DNA of 64,000 nucleotides from contig JAULJL010000011.1 in assembly GCA_030761205.1 (NCBI GenBank), positions 12,452,501 to 12,516,500 of the forward strand, written 5' to 3'. Source of the DNA: Fremontodendron californicum (lineage: Eukaryota > Streptophyta > Magnoliopsida > Malvales > Malvaceae). This document shows positions 34,401 to 45,790 of this stretch, piece after piece; position 1 is the stretch's first letter; each line of letters begins with the position of its first letter. The translations under genes were made by a program, and so were the position numbers. A model generated the notes under the pieces. That model was not told the DNA's origin and made no database searches. It saw only the letters and a list, made by a program, of their open reading frames with translations.

Positions 34401-37400
34401 ATGGCATATGTATTAAGTATTCAATGACATCATCATAGAATATTCACAAACATACCATGATTAACAATGGCAACATGAATATAAAATGACATCAACATGG
34501 AATATGCATGGACATGGAACATGCACACATCATTATTTTGAATGGATTTTTCATGTGAGGAATCACACAAATGGCATATCTCGAAAAATATTTCTGTACT
34601 CCCCAGCAAACCCGACAAAGCTTGGAAAATAATTCTTTCCTATTACATTTAATATGATTTCGAATAAAACAAAAACCATACCTTTCGATTCCATAAACAC
34701 GTGCGTTGAATAGTTTCCTAACCTCCCTGGCAACCTGGCAAAGATTAGGAACTAATTCTCGCCAAATGTTTAGGAAACCGAAAAATACGTTTTTATGCCA
34801 AATTAAATGAAAAATATTTTAAAATATGTAATGCATGAAGATGTATTTCTCCCTTGAAGTAAGGATATCCCTCTACCTTTGGAAGAAACTTAAATTGGAT
34901 TTTTAAAACCGAATGACTTTGGGCTCGGATCTAAAAAAAATGGAACTTTGGGATGAAAAACAACCTTGGCCTAACCCTCCCCTAAAAAAGGCTCTAGTTT
35001 TCCTTTTTTTAAAAACTTGGGTTAACTATTCATGACCCGATCTTTGTAAAATCATTTTTTATCCTTGAGATGACATGGAAATCAACCTAAAACAGTAGCT
35101 AATGACTCTAATCAGCCCCTCATTTTTACAAATATAAAACAGAAAATTATTAGTTTTGAGAAAACTCATTTTAATTCCAACAACCAATTTTAGAAAACTA
35201 TTTTGCTACCCCTTATAAAAACTTCAAAAAAAAATCTGAAAAAATCAGTTTAGACTTGAAACATGATGGTATTTATGAGGAAAAATCATCTTTAAATTTG
35301 GACCGAAAATGACTTGACCGAAATTGCATTAAATTCAAGGCAAGGCAGCAGACTAAAATCTGTTTTACCGAAAACCATTTTTCCACCCTTGATAAAAAAA
35401 TTCTAAAAATCTTGGAAAAAATACCAGAGGATCCTCTAAGGGTCTACTAAATTAGTTCAAAAATATTTTTCTTTTGATAGCAGAAACTTGGTGAAAAAAT
35501 TGCCCAAAGTCGGAATATCCAACTTAACAACTCATTACTCTTCCAACTAGTTTGCACAAAAGATTTTGGCTAGAGATCATTGATTGATCTTAGCTAAGAA
35601 TCAAGTTGAGAATGGTATGAATGCATGATTTTACCGCCAAACAAACATATGAAAATGATCAAACATAAGCTAAAAAAAATAAACAAACAAGAAAAAACAA
35701 GGTTGGCTCAATGGTTGGTTCCGTGGACATAGTCTCACCTAACCAAAATCACTTGATAAAAATCAAGATCCTCAAGCTTCTCAAACCTTTTATTTGATTT
35801 TTTTAAAAAAGAAAATCAAATGAGAAAATGTATCCTACCACAAAGGTAGAACCCACAATCAACAAGCAAGCAAGCAAATTAAGCAAAGACAAGCACAATA
35901 AGGCCCCCTTAGTTTCGGCTATAGTAGAAAATGTGTAGGAAATTTTTGTCAACTTTGTTATTTTGTAAAGAATAAAGAAGAAAGGAAGAAAAACCTTTAC
36001 AACTTTATTTTTGAAAACATTTTTATTCAACAAAGAAAATTAACAATCACATGAAAAAAAGAAGAGAAAAAGAATATGAAATCCAAGTAAATAATTGAAA
36101 AAGAAAAGAAGAAATAGCTACCTAGCTAAGCTTTCCTTCCAAGCTTCTTCTCTTTTTCTCTCATTTTTTCTCCTTGAAAGGTTTTCTTCTTTGCTCTTCT
36201 TTTTTTCTCTCAAGAGTGTAGTGAAAATGCCTTGAAAAAAAATGAAATCCTCCTCCTCCCTTTGGCTTGCCGAATGCCTCCTTATCATATTGGTGTGCTC
36301 ATCTTTTTTTAGCCTTTGTCATCCTTTGCATGCTCTCCCAATATCTTTTCCACATGGCTAATTCTTGTCCCCTCTTTTGCATGATGCTTTCCTTAAATTA
36401 AGGGTTCTTGTCCCCCTTTTGCATGATTCTTTCCTTAAATTAAGGGTTTCCTAACCTCTCATTGGCCAATAATGCCACTTAGATTATTCTTGTCTCCTAT
36501 CTCTACAAAATATCTAAGCCACTTGTCATGATCATATGTCTTATTATCAAAATATCTTCCTAGGTGGCATTTTTAATCCTATTTGGCATCATCTCATAGC
36601 CTTCACATACTCTTCACATAGCCTTCACATGGCTTTTCAATTTGGAGGCCTCCCATTGGCCAAAAAGGTCATGTAGGCAAGTAGTGGAGAATCTTGTCAT
36701 TTCTTAAAAATGTCATCTTGCTATTCAATCTTGGCCATTTGATTTAAGATGATCATATTCCTTCTCCCATCTATGAGCTGGCCAAAAATGGCCTAGAATT
36801 TTCCATGCCATTCCTCTTTTTTATTTGCAAAATAGCCCTTTTTCGATTTTTTCGGTAAAATTGTATTTTGGCCCCCAAACTTAATTTATTTGCAAATGGA
36901 TCCCAATTTTGAATTTTTATTTTTTAATCCATCCCATCCAATATAAAACTCAGTTCTGGAGGTTTTCATAATTTTTCAAGCTCGGATTCTATTTTTTTTG
37001 GATTTTTCTCTTAAAAATTCGGTTTAGTGCCCCCAAACTTTGTCTATTTCCATTTGAGTTCCGATTCTAGATTTTTATTCTCCAATCCCTTTCATCAAAT
37101 ATAAAACTTAGTTCTAAAAGTTTTCATAATTTTTCGAGCTCATTTTCTATTTTTCCAGGACTTTTCTCTTAAAATTTTGGTTTAGTGCCCCCGAACTTTG
37201 TCTATTTCCATTTGAGCTTCGATTCTGAGTTTTCTTCTCTAATCCCTTCCACCAAATATAAAACTCAATTCTGAAAGTTTTCATGATTTTATGAGCTTGT
37301 TTTCCATTTTTCCTAGATTTTTTCTTGAAATTGCGTATTAGTGTCCCCGATTTAGAATATTTGCGTTTCAGCCCCAATTTTGGGTTTTCTTCTTTTCGTT

Positions 37401-38264
37401 TCCTTCTTTCCATCCTAAAAATTAGTTCTGAAAAGTTTCGCAATTTTCCGAGTTCGAATTCTATTTTTTTCGGATTTTTCTGTAAAATTGCGCATTAGTC
37501 TCCTGAATTTAGCATATTTGTGTTTCAGTCCCAATTTTGGGTTTTCTTCTTCTTGTTTCCTTCTTTCCATCCTAAAACTCAGTTATGTAAAGTTTCGCAG
37601 TTTTTCGAGCTCGGATTCTATTTTCTATGGATTTTCCAAAATTGCCCTTTAGCCCTTGAAACCTCGATTTTACTCGAAACGGGCCAAATTTTTGGATTTT
37701 CGTTTTTCACTGCCTTTGTCATATATGGAATTGGAGTTGGACCAAAAATGCCCAATTTTTACATCCGAATTCCTTTTCGATATAGTTTTTCCCTTTTTCC
37801 TCAAAATTCAGAATTTTCTCATTTCTCTTTCAATCGGCTCTTCCTTGGGATCCACTTCAAATTGGGATTTGGAATATTTTTATTTATTTATTATTCATCA
37901 ACTGATGGCTTCAATTTGATAGAATCGAACTATCTCTGTAGTTTTCCCCAAATTTGTGAATTTCCTATTTATTCATTAAATTTATATTTTTCTTTTTCTC
38001 TTCAAACCACATCTTCTTTCAAATCCGCTTTAAAATTGGATCTTCCAACATCCATATTTATTGATCTTAATCCATTTGGGACCTCCAATTTCGTCTAATT
38101 TAATCATTTACGCACTTTTCCCCAAATTTGCAAAATTTCCCATTTTCTCCTACACTGAATTTTGCAATTTATCTTTCAACCTCTCTATCTTCAATTGTAG
38201 ATCTCCGATTATCAAAATTCCTTTACCATTGTTCAGTTCAACTTCGAATCTTGATTTTGACTGA

Positions 38265-38323
38265 GAGTTGACTTTTTTAGTAGTTGACTTTTTTGGGTTG
38301 ACTTTTTTTAGAGTTGACTTTTT
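38265..38323. promoter_or_regulatory. TTGACT cluster in U3 of LTR D
   Basis: Four TTGACT cores at roughly 130-190 bp from the LTR edge, as in the other family LTRs although D is older. WRKY-type function is inferred. Confidence 0.45.
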
Positions 38324-38452
38324 CGTTTTTACCTCCAAATCAAAGTCTTGGAGACCTATCTGTAGAATGAGGGAAGATTCTTCGCATTTCGGGAAGTTGA
38401 AAGGAGGAACTCACATTGTTTAGGGAGTCCATACAAAATTAGGTGTTTACAG

Positions 38453-38578
38453 GAACAATTTAAGCATTTTAAATTAACAACATTTAAGGAATAATAAGGT
38501 CTTTGATATTAGACATTTACCTATAATAATTACTCAATACATAATTGTTTTAGAATTTCATTAATGTGACTTTATCTC
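38453..38578. other. 126-bp unassigned strip between LTR D and element C
   Basis: AT-rich sequence with no match to any element part in the window and no gene. It lies between the end of LTR D and the TGTCGCAACC start of the C LTR, and may be original host DNA or a piece of an unseen element. Confidence 0.6.
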
Positions 38579-39546
38579 TGTCGCAACCTAAAAAAATAAC
38601 GACGAGTCTCATCGCAAGACTTTATTATTCGTTAGGCGTGACATTAAAAAAAATCGAGGAAAAGTCGACTTAATTCCTCTAAAAAATGAAGGTTTTGAAA
38701 TGACCTTAAAAAAGACATGGAGTCGCCACCAATCTTTTTTAGCTAGGTGTGATCGGCCACCTATTAAAACCGGTTTTATAAAATATTTTAAAAATTAATT
38801 AAAACATTTTAAAAACCAATTTCAAGTCTGCGTTTTAAACCAGAGAAATCAAAGAAGCGGGTTCGGGAGTCGGTTACGTGTGGGGAAGGATTAGCACCCC
38901 CACAACGCCCGTATAAATCGGTACCTTATTAATCGTGTGTTATCTCAAGTCTCGGTGAAAAGTTGGTTTTAAATTTAGTATTTCAAATTAATTCTCAATT
39001 TAAAGAAAAATAATTCCATTTTTTTATTGAAAATGATCCGGAATTTATAAATTCAAAATTTTCCTATATTCCCCAACAAACGTGGCAAAATATAGAAATT
39101 TTTATTAGTTTTGGAAAACTTTCCGAATCATTCTCTTTTTTGAAAGAAAGATATTCCTTTATTAATGATAATTGATGATATTCCCTCCAGCAAACCCGGT
39201 AGAGAACTCATGAATTATTTTAACTCGGGAATATCTTTATATTTTTTTTATTGAAAACCATTATCTCTTTTTTGGAAACATTTAAAAGAAATGAATATGT
39301 ATATGCATGACATAAATAAAATGACATAGCAAAATCTAAATAATATAATGCAACCTAAATGACATGACAAATATGAATGGTATGGCATATAATTTAAATG
39401 ACATGGAATAAAATAATGCTATCATATAATATGCATGAAAATAATAATGCATGAACATAGAATATGCTAAATAAAAATAACTAAATAAAAGCATAGGATA
39501 TCATGAAATATTCAAAACCATATAATAAACCATGTAACATCAAAAA

Positions 39547-39569
39547 ATATATATATATATATATATATA
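39547..39569. repeat. AT dinucleotide microsatellite in the C LTR
   Basis: An uninterrupted AT run; a likely length-variable site. Confidence 0.9.
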
Positions 39570-39987
39570 AATCAAAATAACAACAATATCATAGAAATTA
39601 TTATGGCAAGAATCACATATTATATAAAATGCATGAATATAAAAATGCAATGCATGAAATGTATTTTTTTCTTTTATTAAGGAAATCCGTATATCTAAAA
39701 AGATATCCGACTACCTTAGGAAAATATGTCAAATTAAATATTCTAAAACCAAAATACTTTGTGATTGTTTGAAAACAATTTTGAGCAGCTTGAATAAAAA
39801 CTGGGCTAAAATTTTTTAAATGGCTCTAATTTCCTAAGTTTAAAAATCCGGACTTGACTACCCTTAACCCGAGACTTGAAAAACCATTTTTAGAGTTTAA
39901 AAAGGCTTAGAAACTACCCTAAGTCAGTAGCTAACCCTCCTAATCAGCCCACTCTAAGTAAATTAACCAAAATAGAAAAATGGTTTC

Positions 39988-40620
39988 TCTTTAAATTCAA
40001 TTTTGACTCTACTGTCCAGTTTTAATCCACGATTTTTTACCCTATTTTTAAAAATTCCAAAAATTCTGAAAACAATACTGGAGACTCAGGACATGTAAAA
40101 CTACTCGAGAAAAAATCGGCTTAATTTTCGAATCAAAGATGAATTCCCAGAAAAATCAGAAATGTACGAGTTTTTGGAGGAGAAAAAACTGCTTTGTTTT
40201 TCTTTAAATTCAATTCTGACTCCACTGTCCAGTTTTATTCCACGATTTTTTACCCTATTTTTAAAAAATCCAAAAATTCTGAAACAATTACTGGAGACTC
40301 AGGACATGTAAAAATACACGATAAAAAATCAGCTTAATTTTCTGATCAAAAATGAATTCCCAGAAAAATTAGAGATGTACGAGTTTTTGGAGGAGAAAAA
40401 ACTGCTTTGTTTTTCTTTAAATTCAATTCTGACTCCACTGTCCAGTTTTAATCCACGATTTTTTACCCTATTTTTAAAAATTCCAAAAATTCTGAAAATA
40501 TTACTGGAGACTCAGAACATGTAAAACTACACGATAAAAAATCGGCTTAATTTTCTGATCAAAGATGAATTCCCAGAAAAATCAGAGATGTACGATTTTT
40601 TGGAGGAGAAAAAACTGTTT
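39988..40620. repeat. 213-bp triplication inside the C LTR
   Basis: CTGTCCAG recurs at 40012, 40225 and 40438, each followed by the same ~200 bases (ccacgattttttaccc, ctggagactcagga, attcccagaaaaat, ttttggaggagaaaaaactg). LTR1-3 and the E LTR have one equivalent segment, so the triplication arose in C or its direct parent. Confidence 0.92.
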
Positions 40621-43140
40621 TGCCAGCACATTTTTTTGTCTTTGATAAAATCATTTAAAAATCAAAGTAAAAATATTTGAAACTCATAAAATGATTTCCA
40701 AACAATAGCTAAGACTTTTTGAAAGTTAGATAAAAATTGGCTAAGTAAAAAAAATCACAAAGGTAGAATAATCAACTTGACAAACTTAATTTTCCACAAG
40801 TGTGCTCAAGAGAGCATGACTTTGAACCATTAATTGGCTCAAGTCATTATTCAAGTGGTATGAACATGAAATGCATGAAACAATGGAGCAAACATAATGC
40901 ATGAAATGCATGGATCTAAACCTAAATGTAAGGAAAATGCATGACACAAATAATATGGCCTAGACCTAACATGAACTTGCATGGCATTTAATGTAACCTA
41001 GACCTAAGACATGCATGGCATTTTCACAAACACAAGGCATGCTTAATTCAAAAATCCAACCAAATATCATGCAAATGCAAAAACCTAACAACTAGCATGA
41101 CAAAAATACAACACACAATGCAAAACACATGGAGTAGCCAAATGGCCCCAAGCTTCAACAAGCATGGCATTTTCACAAACACTTGGTATGCTAGCATGAA
41201 AAACTAAGTCATAACACAAAAATCACACAAGCATTTTCACAAACACCTAATATACTAAATCTAAAACATGCTCAAATTTAAACAACATAAAAACAGAAAA
41301 TTAAAAATGCAAAAACATGATATCTAAGACATAAATGGCAATAAACAAAGCAACCGAATTAAATATAACTTAAGAACATGAAATAACATAATATTTAAAA
41401 CATCAAAAATAAAGAAAATAGCATAAACAATATGGTAAAATGAATCAAAAACAACAACTTAAAATAAATAATGTAGGCCATTTGGCCATGGTGAGTTTAT
41501 TGTAAAAACAAAATGTAAAAAAAAAAATATACTTAAGAAAGGAAATGAAGGAAGAACAAGAAACATTATTTTAAAATGAAAACTCACCAAGTAGAGATTA
41601 AAATAGCAAAAAATAAGAATAGAAAATGAAAGTGCAAGAGTTGGTGCTCAAGAGCAACCTCAAGAAGCTAATATTTCAAGCTTTTCTCTTCAAACTTTCT
41701 TTTTTTTCTAAACTTTTCTTTTTTTGCTCTCAACCAAGAAGATAAAAAACTAAGAAAAACTAAGAGAAATCAACCAAAATGGAAAAGAAAAAACAAAATC
41801 TGCCTCCCTCCTTAGGGCTGGCATAAAATGATGCTTATATGGACTCCAAGATGTTGTCATTTTTGTGTAACCTAATTTCCATCAAATGGCCAATAATTCA
41901 AGATGAAAAGTCATGAAATTACCACCCTTAGATTAGCATCTCAGCCCTCTCAAATTACAGCTGTCCAAGAAAAATGTTGACATCTTTTTTCCAGCCCAAC
42001 TCTGATTTTTTGAAGGGCCCAAAAAGCCCTTTTCGGTTGCTTGGGTGAAATGACCATTTTGCCCTCCCGGATTCAAAATAAATATCAAACGGGCTCCAAA
42101 TTCAATTTTTCGTTTTTTAATACTTCCAAAATAATAAAATATTGAGTTCTGGAAGTTTTCAAAATTATCCGAGTCCGTTTGCTATTTATTTGGATTTTTT
42201 CTTCCCAAAATGTCCTTTTATGCCCCTACTTTTTACCATTTTTTAAACGAGCTCCAAATCAAGATTTTTCTTCACCAATCTCTTCAAAATAATTAAAAAG
42301 TGTGATCTGGAAGTTTTCGTAATTTTTGGAGCTCATTTGGTATTTTTTCGGGATTTATCGGCTTGAATTACTGCATAGAAAGCTCGGGATTTAGCCATTT
42401 TGCAAATGAACTCGGAATCAAGATTTTCTTTCGCCAATCTCTTCCAAATAATTTGAAAATGATATTTCCCAAATTTCAGAATTTTTGGAGTCCATTTGCT
42501 ATTTTTCCGGGATTTATCTTTTTGAATTACTGCATAAGAAGCCCGGGATTTGGCCATTTTGCAAACGAACTCGGAATCAAGATTTTCTTTTACCAATATC
42601 TTTCAAATGATTTAAGAATGAGATTGACAAATTTTCCATAATTTTCGGAGTCCATTTGCTATTTTTCCCAAAATTTTCCAATTTTGCCCTTTAACCTCCG
42701 AAACCCGGTTTTGCTCAAAACAAGTCCGATTTTCAGATTTTCTTCAATCTGAGCCTTGGGCCATCCTTTTTAATCATTCCTCATCCATTGGGGGCTTTGG
42801 TCTTACCAAGTCGGGCCATTTCTGTGATTCTTCCCGATTTCACCGAAATCCACTAAAAACCCTAATTCTCGGTTTTCTCCCGGATTGATTTTTCTTTCGG
42901 TTTTTCTTGCAAGTGACTTCTCCATTACCCGTAGTCAGTGCTTATCTTTCATTTGGAACCTTCAATTTCGACCAGTTTGATCGTTTAAGCACTTTTCCCC
43001 AAATTTCTCGGATTAGGGTTTCTTTTCTACTGAATCTCCAAATCCCAACTTCCGAACTCCATATCTTTCAATGTAGACCTCGGATTATCAAAATTCTTTC
43101 TCCATTTTTCAATTGAACTTAAAATCTTGATTTTGAAAGT

Positions 43141-43230
43141 GGGTTGACTTTTTCAGTAGTTGACTTTCTGGGGTTGACTTTTTTGGGGTTGACTTTTTCG
43201 GGGTTGACTTTTTTCAAGTTTGACTTTTTA
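43141..43230. promoter_or_regulatory. TTGACT cluster in U3 of the C LTR
   Basis: Six TTGACT cores in GGTTGACTTTTT-type units, the richest copy in the window, 130-220 bp from the LTR edge. WRKY binding is inferred from the motif only. Confidence 0.5.
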
Positions 43231-43359
43231 TGCTCGCCCTCTTAAACTAAGTCTCGGAGTACCACCTGCAGGATGAAAACAGTCTTTTTATACTCGGAAA
43301 CATCAATATGGGAAGAAAACATACCTGTTTAGTGGCCCGGACAAAATTAGGTGTCTACA

Positions 43360-43374
43360 GCTGCCCCTCTTTGG
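43360..43374 (-). other. Polypurine tract of element C
   Basis: The plus strand reads GCTGCCCCTCTTTGG, identical to the tract of A at 3995-4009. Confidence 0.87.
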
Positions 43375-43454
43375 CTATTGCTGAGAATCAGGAATCAGGC
43401 AAAGATAAACCAACACTAATTTTGTACGGTCAGTGAAATCACATGGAAAGGAAA

Positions 43455-43595
43455 GGGGCTTTCTTTTTCATTTCTTCATTCATTTTTGCATTTTCCATTT
43501 TTTATTTTCTTTTTTTATTTTCTATTTTTTTCATTTTTTCTCATTTTTTCTCATTTTTTTTTTGTTTTTTTTGTTTTGTTTTTTTTTTTAAACAG
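43455..43595. repeat. Pyrimidine-rich low-complexity tract
   Basis: Repeated TTTTTCATTTTTTCTCATTTTT-like runs on the plus strand. A shorter equivalent is near 4115-4140 in A. Confidence 0.85.
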
Positions 43596-43599
43596 TAAA

Positions 43600-44160
43600 T
43601 TGAAGATTTGTCCTTAAATTGAATTCCCTGACTAATCAAGGCTCGATTCGTCTTAAGGAAACGAATTCGATTTGCAAGAAAGGAAACGACCTCGACGATG
43701 TTCTCGGGGCCTTAACCTTTCTTGTTCTCAGCTGTGTTTAAAATTCTGGATATCTCCTCCAGAAGCTTCGGCTATCACCACCAAAGTCTTGCTCATTTTT
43801 TTAAAATGTAAAAATTCTGGGTATCACCTCCAGAAACTTCAGCTATCACCGCCGAAGACTTTTTACCTTTTCAAAGGATTTTAAAACTCTGGATATCTCC
43901 ACCAGAGGCTTCAGCTATCACCACCGAAGTCTTGCTCATTTTTAAAACTGTAAAATTCTGGGTATCATCTCCAGAAGCTTCAGCTATCACCACCGAAGAC
44001 TTTCTACCTTTTCAAAGGACTTTAAAAAAAACTCTGGATATCTCCACCAGAGGCTTCAGCTATCACCACCGAAGACTTGTTCATAAATAAAAAAAATACC
44101 TCGACGATGATTTTGGGGCTCGACTCGCCTTAAGGAAACGAAATCGATTATACCTGAAAG
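43600..44160. repeat. Single 71-bp-type units and first 180-bp-type block of element C
   Basis: One unit of the 71-bp family (ctcgacgatgttctcggggc, 43690-43711) is followed by several units around GCTTCAGCTATCACCACCGAAG (to about 44085), then another single 71-bp-type unit (44095-44155). C thus keeps only traces of the array that dominates A and E. Confidence 0.8.
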
Positions 44161-44364
44161 CTTTAAGAGATGATGCAAATGCTTCATGATGCAAATGCAA
44201 ATGTCTTTTGTTGATGCAAACGCTTCTTGATGTAGATGCAAATGTCTTAGATTGGTGCAAATATCTTTGATGCAAATGTAAATGACTTGATTTGATGCAA
44301 ACTTTCTTTATGCAGATTTAACTAACTTAGATTGATGCAAATGCTTCTTGATGTAGATGCACAT

Positions 44365-45410
44365 GTTGAAAAAAATTCTGGATAACTCCTTCAAAAGAAG
44401 ATTTCTCATTTTTCAAAATTATAAAACCCTGGATATCTCCACCAGAGGCTTCAGCTATCACCACCGAAGACTTCTTCATTTTTAAAACTGTAAAATTCTG
44501 GATATCCCCACCAAAAGCTTTGGCTATCACCACCAAAGACTTGCTCAATATAAAATTCTAGATAACTCATCTAGAAGAAGATTTCTCATTTTTCAAAATT
44601 ATAAAACCCTGGATATCTCCACCAGAGGCTTCAGCTATCACCACTGAAGACTTGTTCACTTTTAAAACTGCAAAATTCTGGATATCACCACCAGAAGACT
44701 TGCTCATTGTAAAATTCTGGGTAACTCCTTCAGAATAAAATTTCTCACATTTTCAAAATTATAAAACCCTGGATATCTCCACCAGAGGCTTCAGCTATCA
44801 CCACCGAAGACTTGTTCACTTTTAAAACTGTAAAATTCTGGATATCCCCACCAGAAGCTTTGGCTATCACCACCAAAGACTTGCTCATTGTAAAATTCTG
44901 GGTAACTCCTTCAGAATAAAATTTCTCATTTTTCAAAATTATAAAACCCTGGATATCTCCACCAGAGGCTTCAGCTATCACCACTGAAGACTTGTTCATT
45001 TTTAAAACTGCAAAATTCTGGATATCACCACCAGAAGCTTTGGCTATCACCACCAAAGACTTGCTTATTGTAAAATTCTGGGTAACTCCTTCAGAATAAA
45101 ATTTCTCATTTTTCAAAATTATAAAACCCTGGATATCTCTACCAGAGGCTTCAGCTATCACCACTGAAGACTTGTTCACTTTTAAAACTGCAAAATTCTG
45201 GATATCACCACCAGAAGCTTTGGCTATCACCACCAAATACTTGCTCATTGTAAAATTATGGGTAACTCCTTCAGAATAAAATTTCTCATGTTTTAAAATT
45301 ATAAAACCCTGGATATCTCCACCAGAGGCTTCAGCTATCACCACCGAAGACTTGTTCACTTTTAAAATTGTAAAATTCTGGATATCCCCACCAGAAGCTT
45401 TGGGAAATGA
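44365..45410 (-). repeat. 180-bp higher-order tandem array of element C
   Basis: ATAAAACCCTGGATATCTCC begins at 44761, 44941, 45121 and 45301, an exact 180-bp spacing; earlier, less regular units start near 44420. Each unit contains two related sub-blocks (GGCTTCAGCTATCACCAC and GCTTTGGCTATCACCACC). Because 180 is divisible by three, the gag strand stays open for 204 codons (44745-45359) as a 60-residue repeat (VVIAEASGGDIQGFIILK / LVVIAKASGGDIQNF). I do not recognise this as a protein domain, and no start or ribosome context supports translation. Confidence 0.9.
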
Positions 45411-45790
45411 TGTAGATGCACATGTCTTTTAACAAGCTGCTCATGCTTCGTGGTGCAAATGTAAAATATTTCTTAGTGCAAATGCAAATGGCCTGGATTG
45501 ATGCCCATGTTTCATGATGCAGATGCCCCTACTAATTGTGCTCATGTAACTGGTTTATGAATGGTGTAACTACAATTACCACACAATAATGAAATGCAAT
45601 GATTCTAGAAATGATGCAATTGCTTGAGATGACACAAATGCGAATTCCATGAAGAATGTAAATGTAAAGGTAAAATGCAGATGCTTATGGAATAATGCCA
45701 ATGCAAATACCCATGAATGATGCAAATGCTTGCCGACACTGTGCAGATGCAAAAGCTCAATAAAGAGATGAGTGCTCATGAGTGATGTAA
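45410..45790. repeat. GATGCAAATGC-type repeats of element C
   Basis: Same degenerate family as at 5520-6080. A matching short tract also separates the two 180-bp-type blocks at 44165-44365. Confidence 0.75.

Larger units (their letters stand above)
34037..38452 (-). mobile_element. LTR D: older Tat/Ogre-type LTR, target of the other insertions
   Basis: It ends with the family terminus AGGTGTTTACA, has the 'ccccagcaaacccgacaaag' block (34601-34620), ~155-bp repeats (about 36880-37600) and four TTGACT motifs (38265-38323). It is clearly diverged from the A/B/C LTRs. No polypurine tract follows 38452, so it is a solo LTR or the outer end of a 5' LTR. Parts of it match the E LTR at 53560-54300 better than they match any other LTR here. 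Protein-like frames inside are repeat artefacts. Confidence 0.82.
38579..43359 (-). mobile_element. 3' LTR of element C
   Basis: A complete 4781-bp LTR, TGTCGCAACC to GGTGTCTACA on the plus strand, followed by the polypurine tract. It contains the GGGGAAGGATTAGCACCCCC block (about 38880-38900), a (AT)n run at 39547-39569, a 213-bp triplication (39988-40620), ~155-bp repeats (about 42090-42640) and six TTGACT motifs (43141-43230). The partner 5' LTR is not visible because E interrupts the leader of C. Confidence 0.93.

Noticed and set aside
34067..34407. Overlapping frames rich in MPCHS/MSF repeats
   Set aside because: Direct translation of the ATGACATGGC repeats in LTR D.
37520..38098. 192-codon frame in LTR D
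   Set aside because: Same composition and repeat origin as the other LTR frames, no family motif.
43672..43884. 70-codon plus-strand frame (MQERKRPRRCSRGL)
   Set aside because: Lies in single 71-bp and 180-bp repeat units of element C and has no relative in A.
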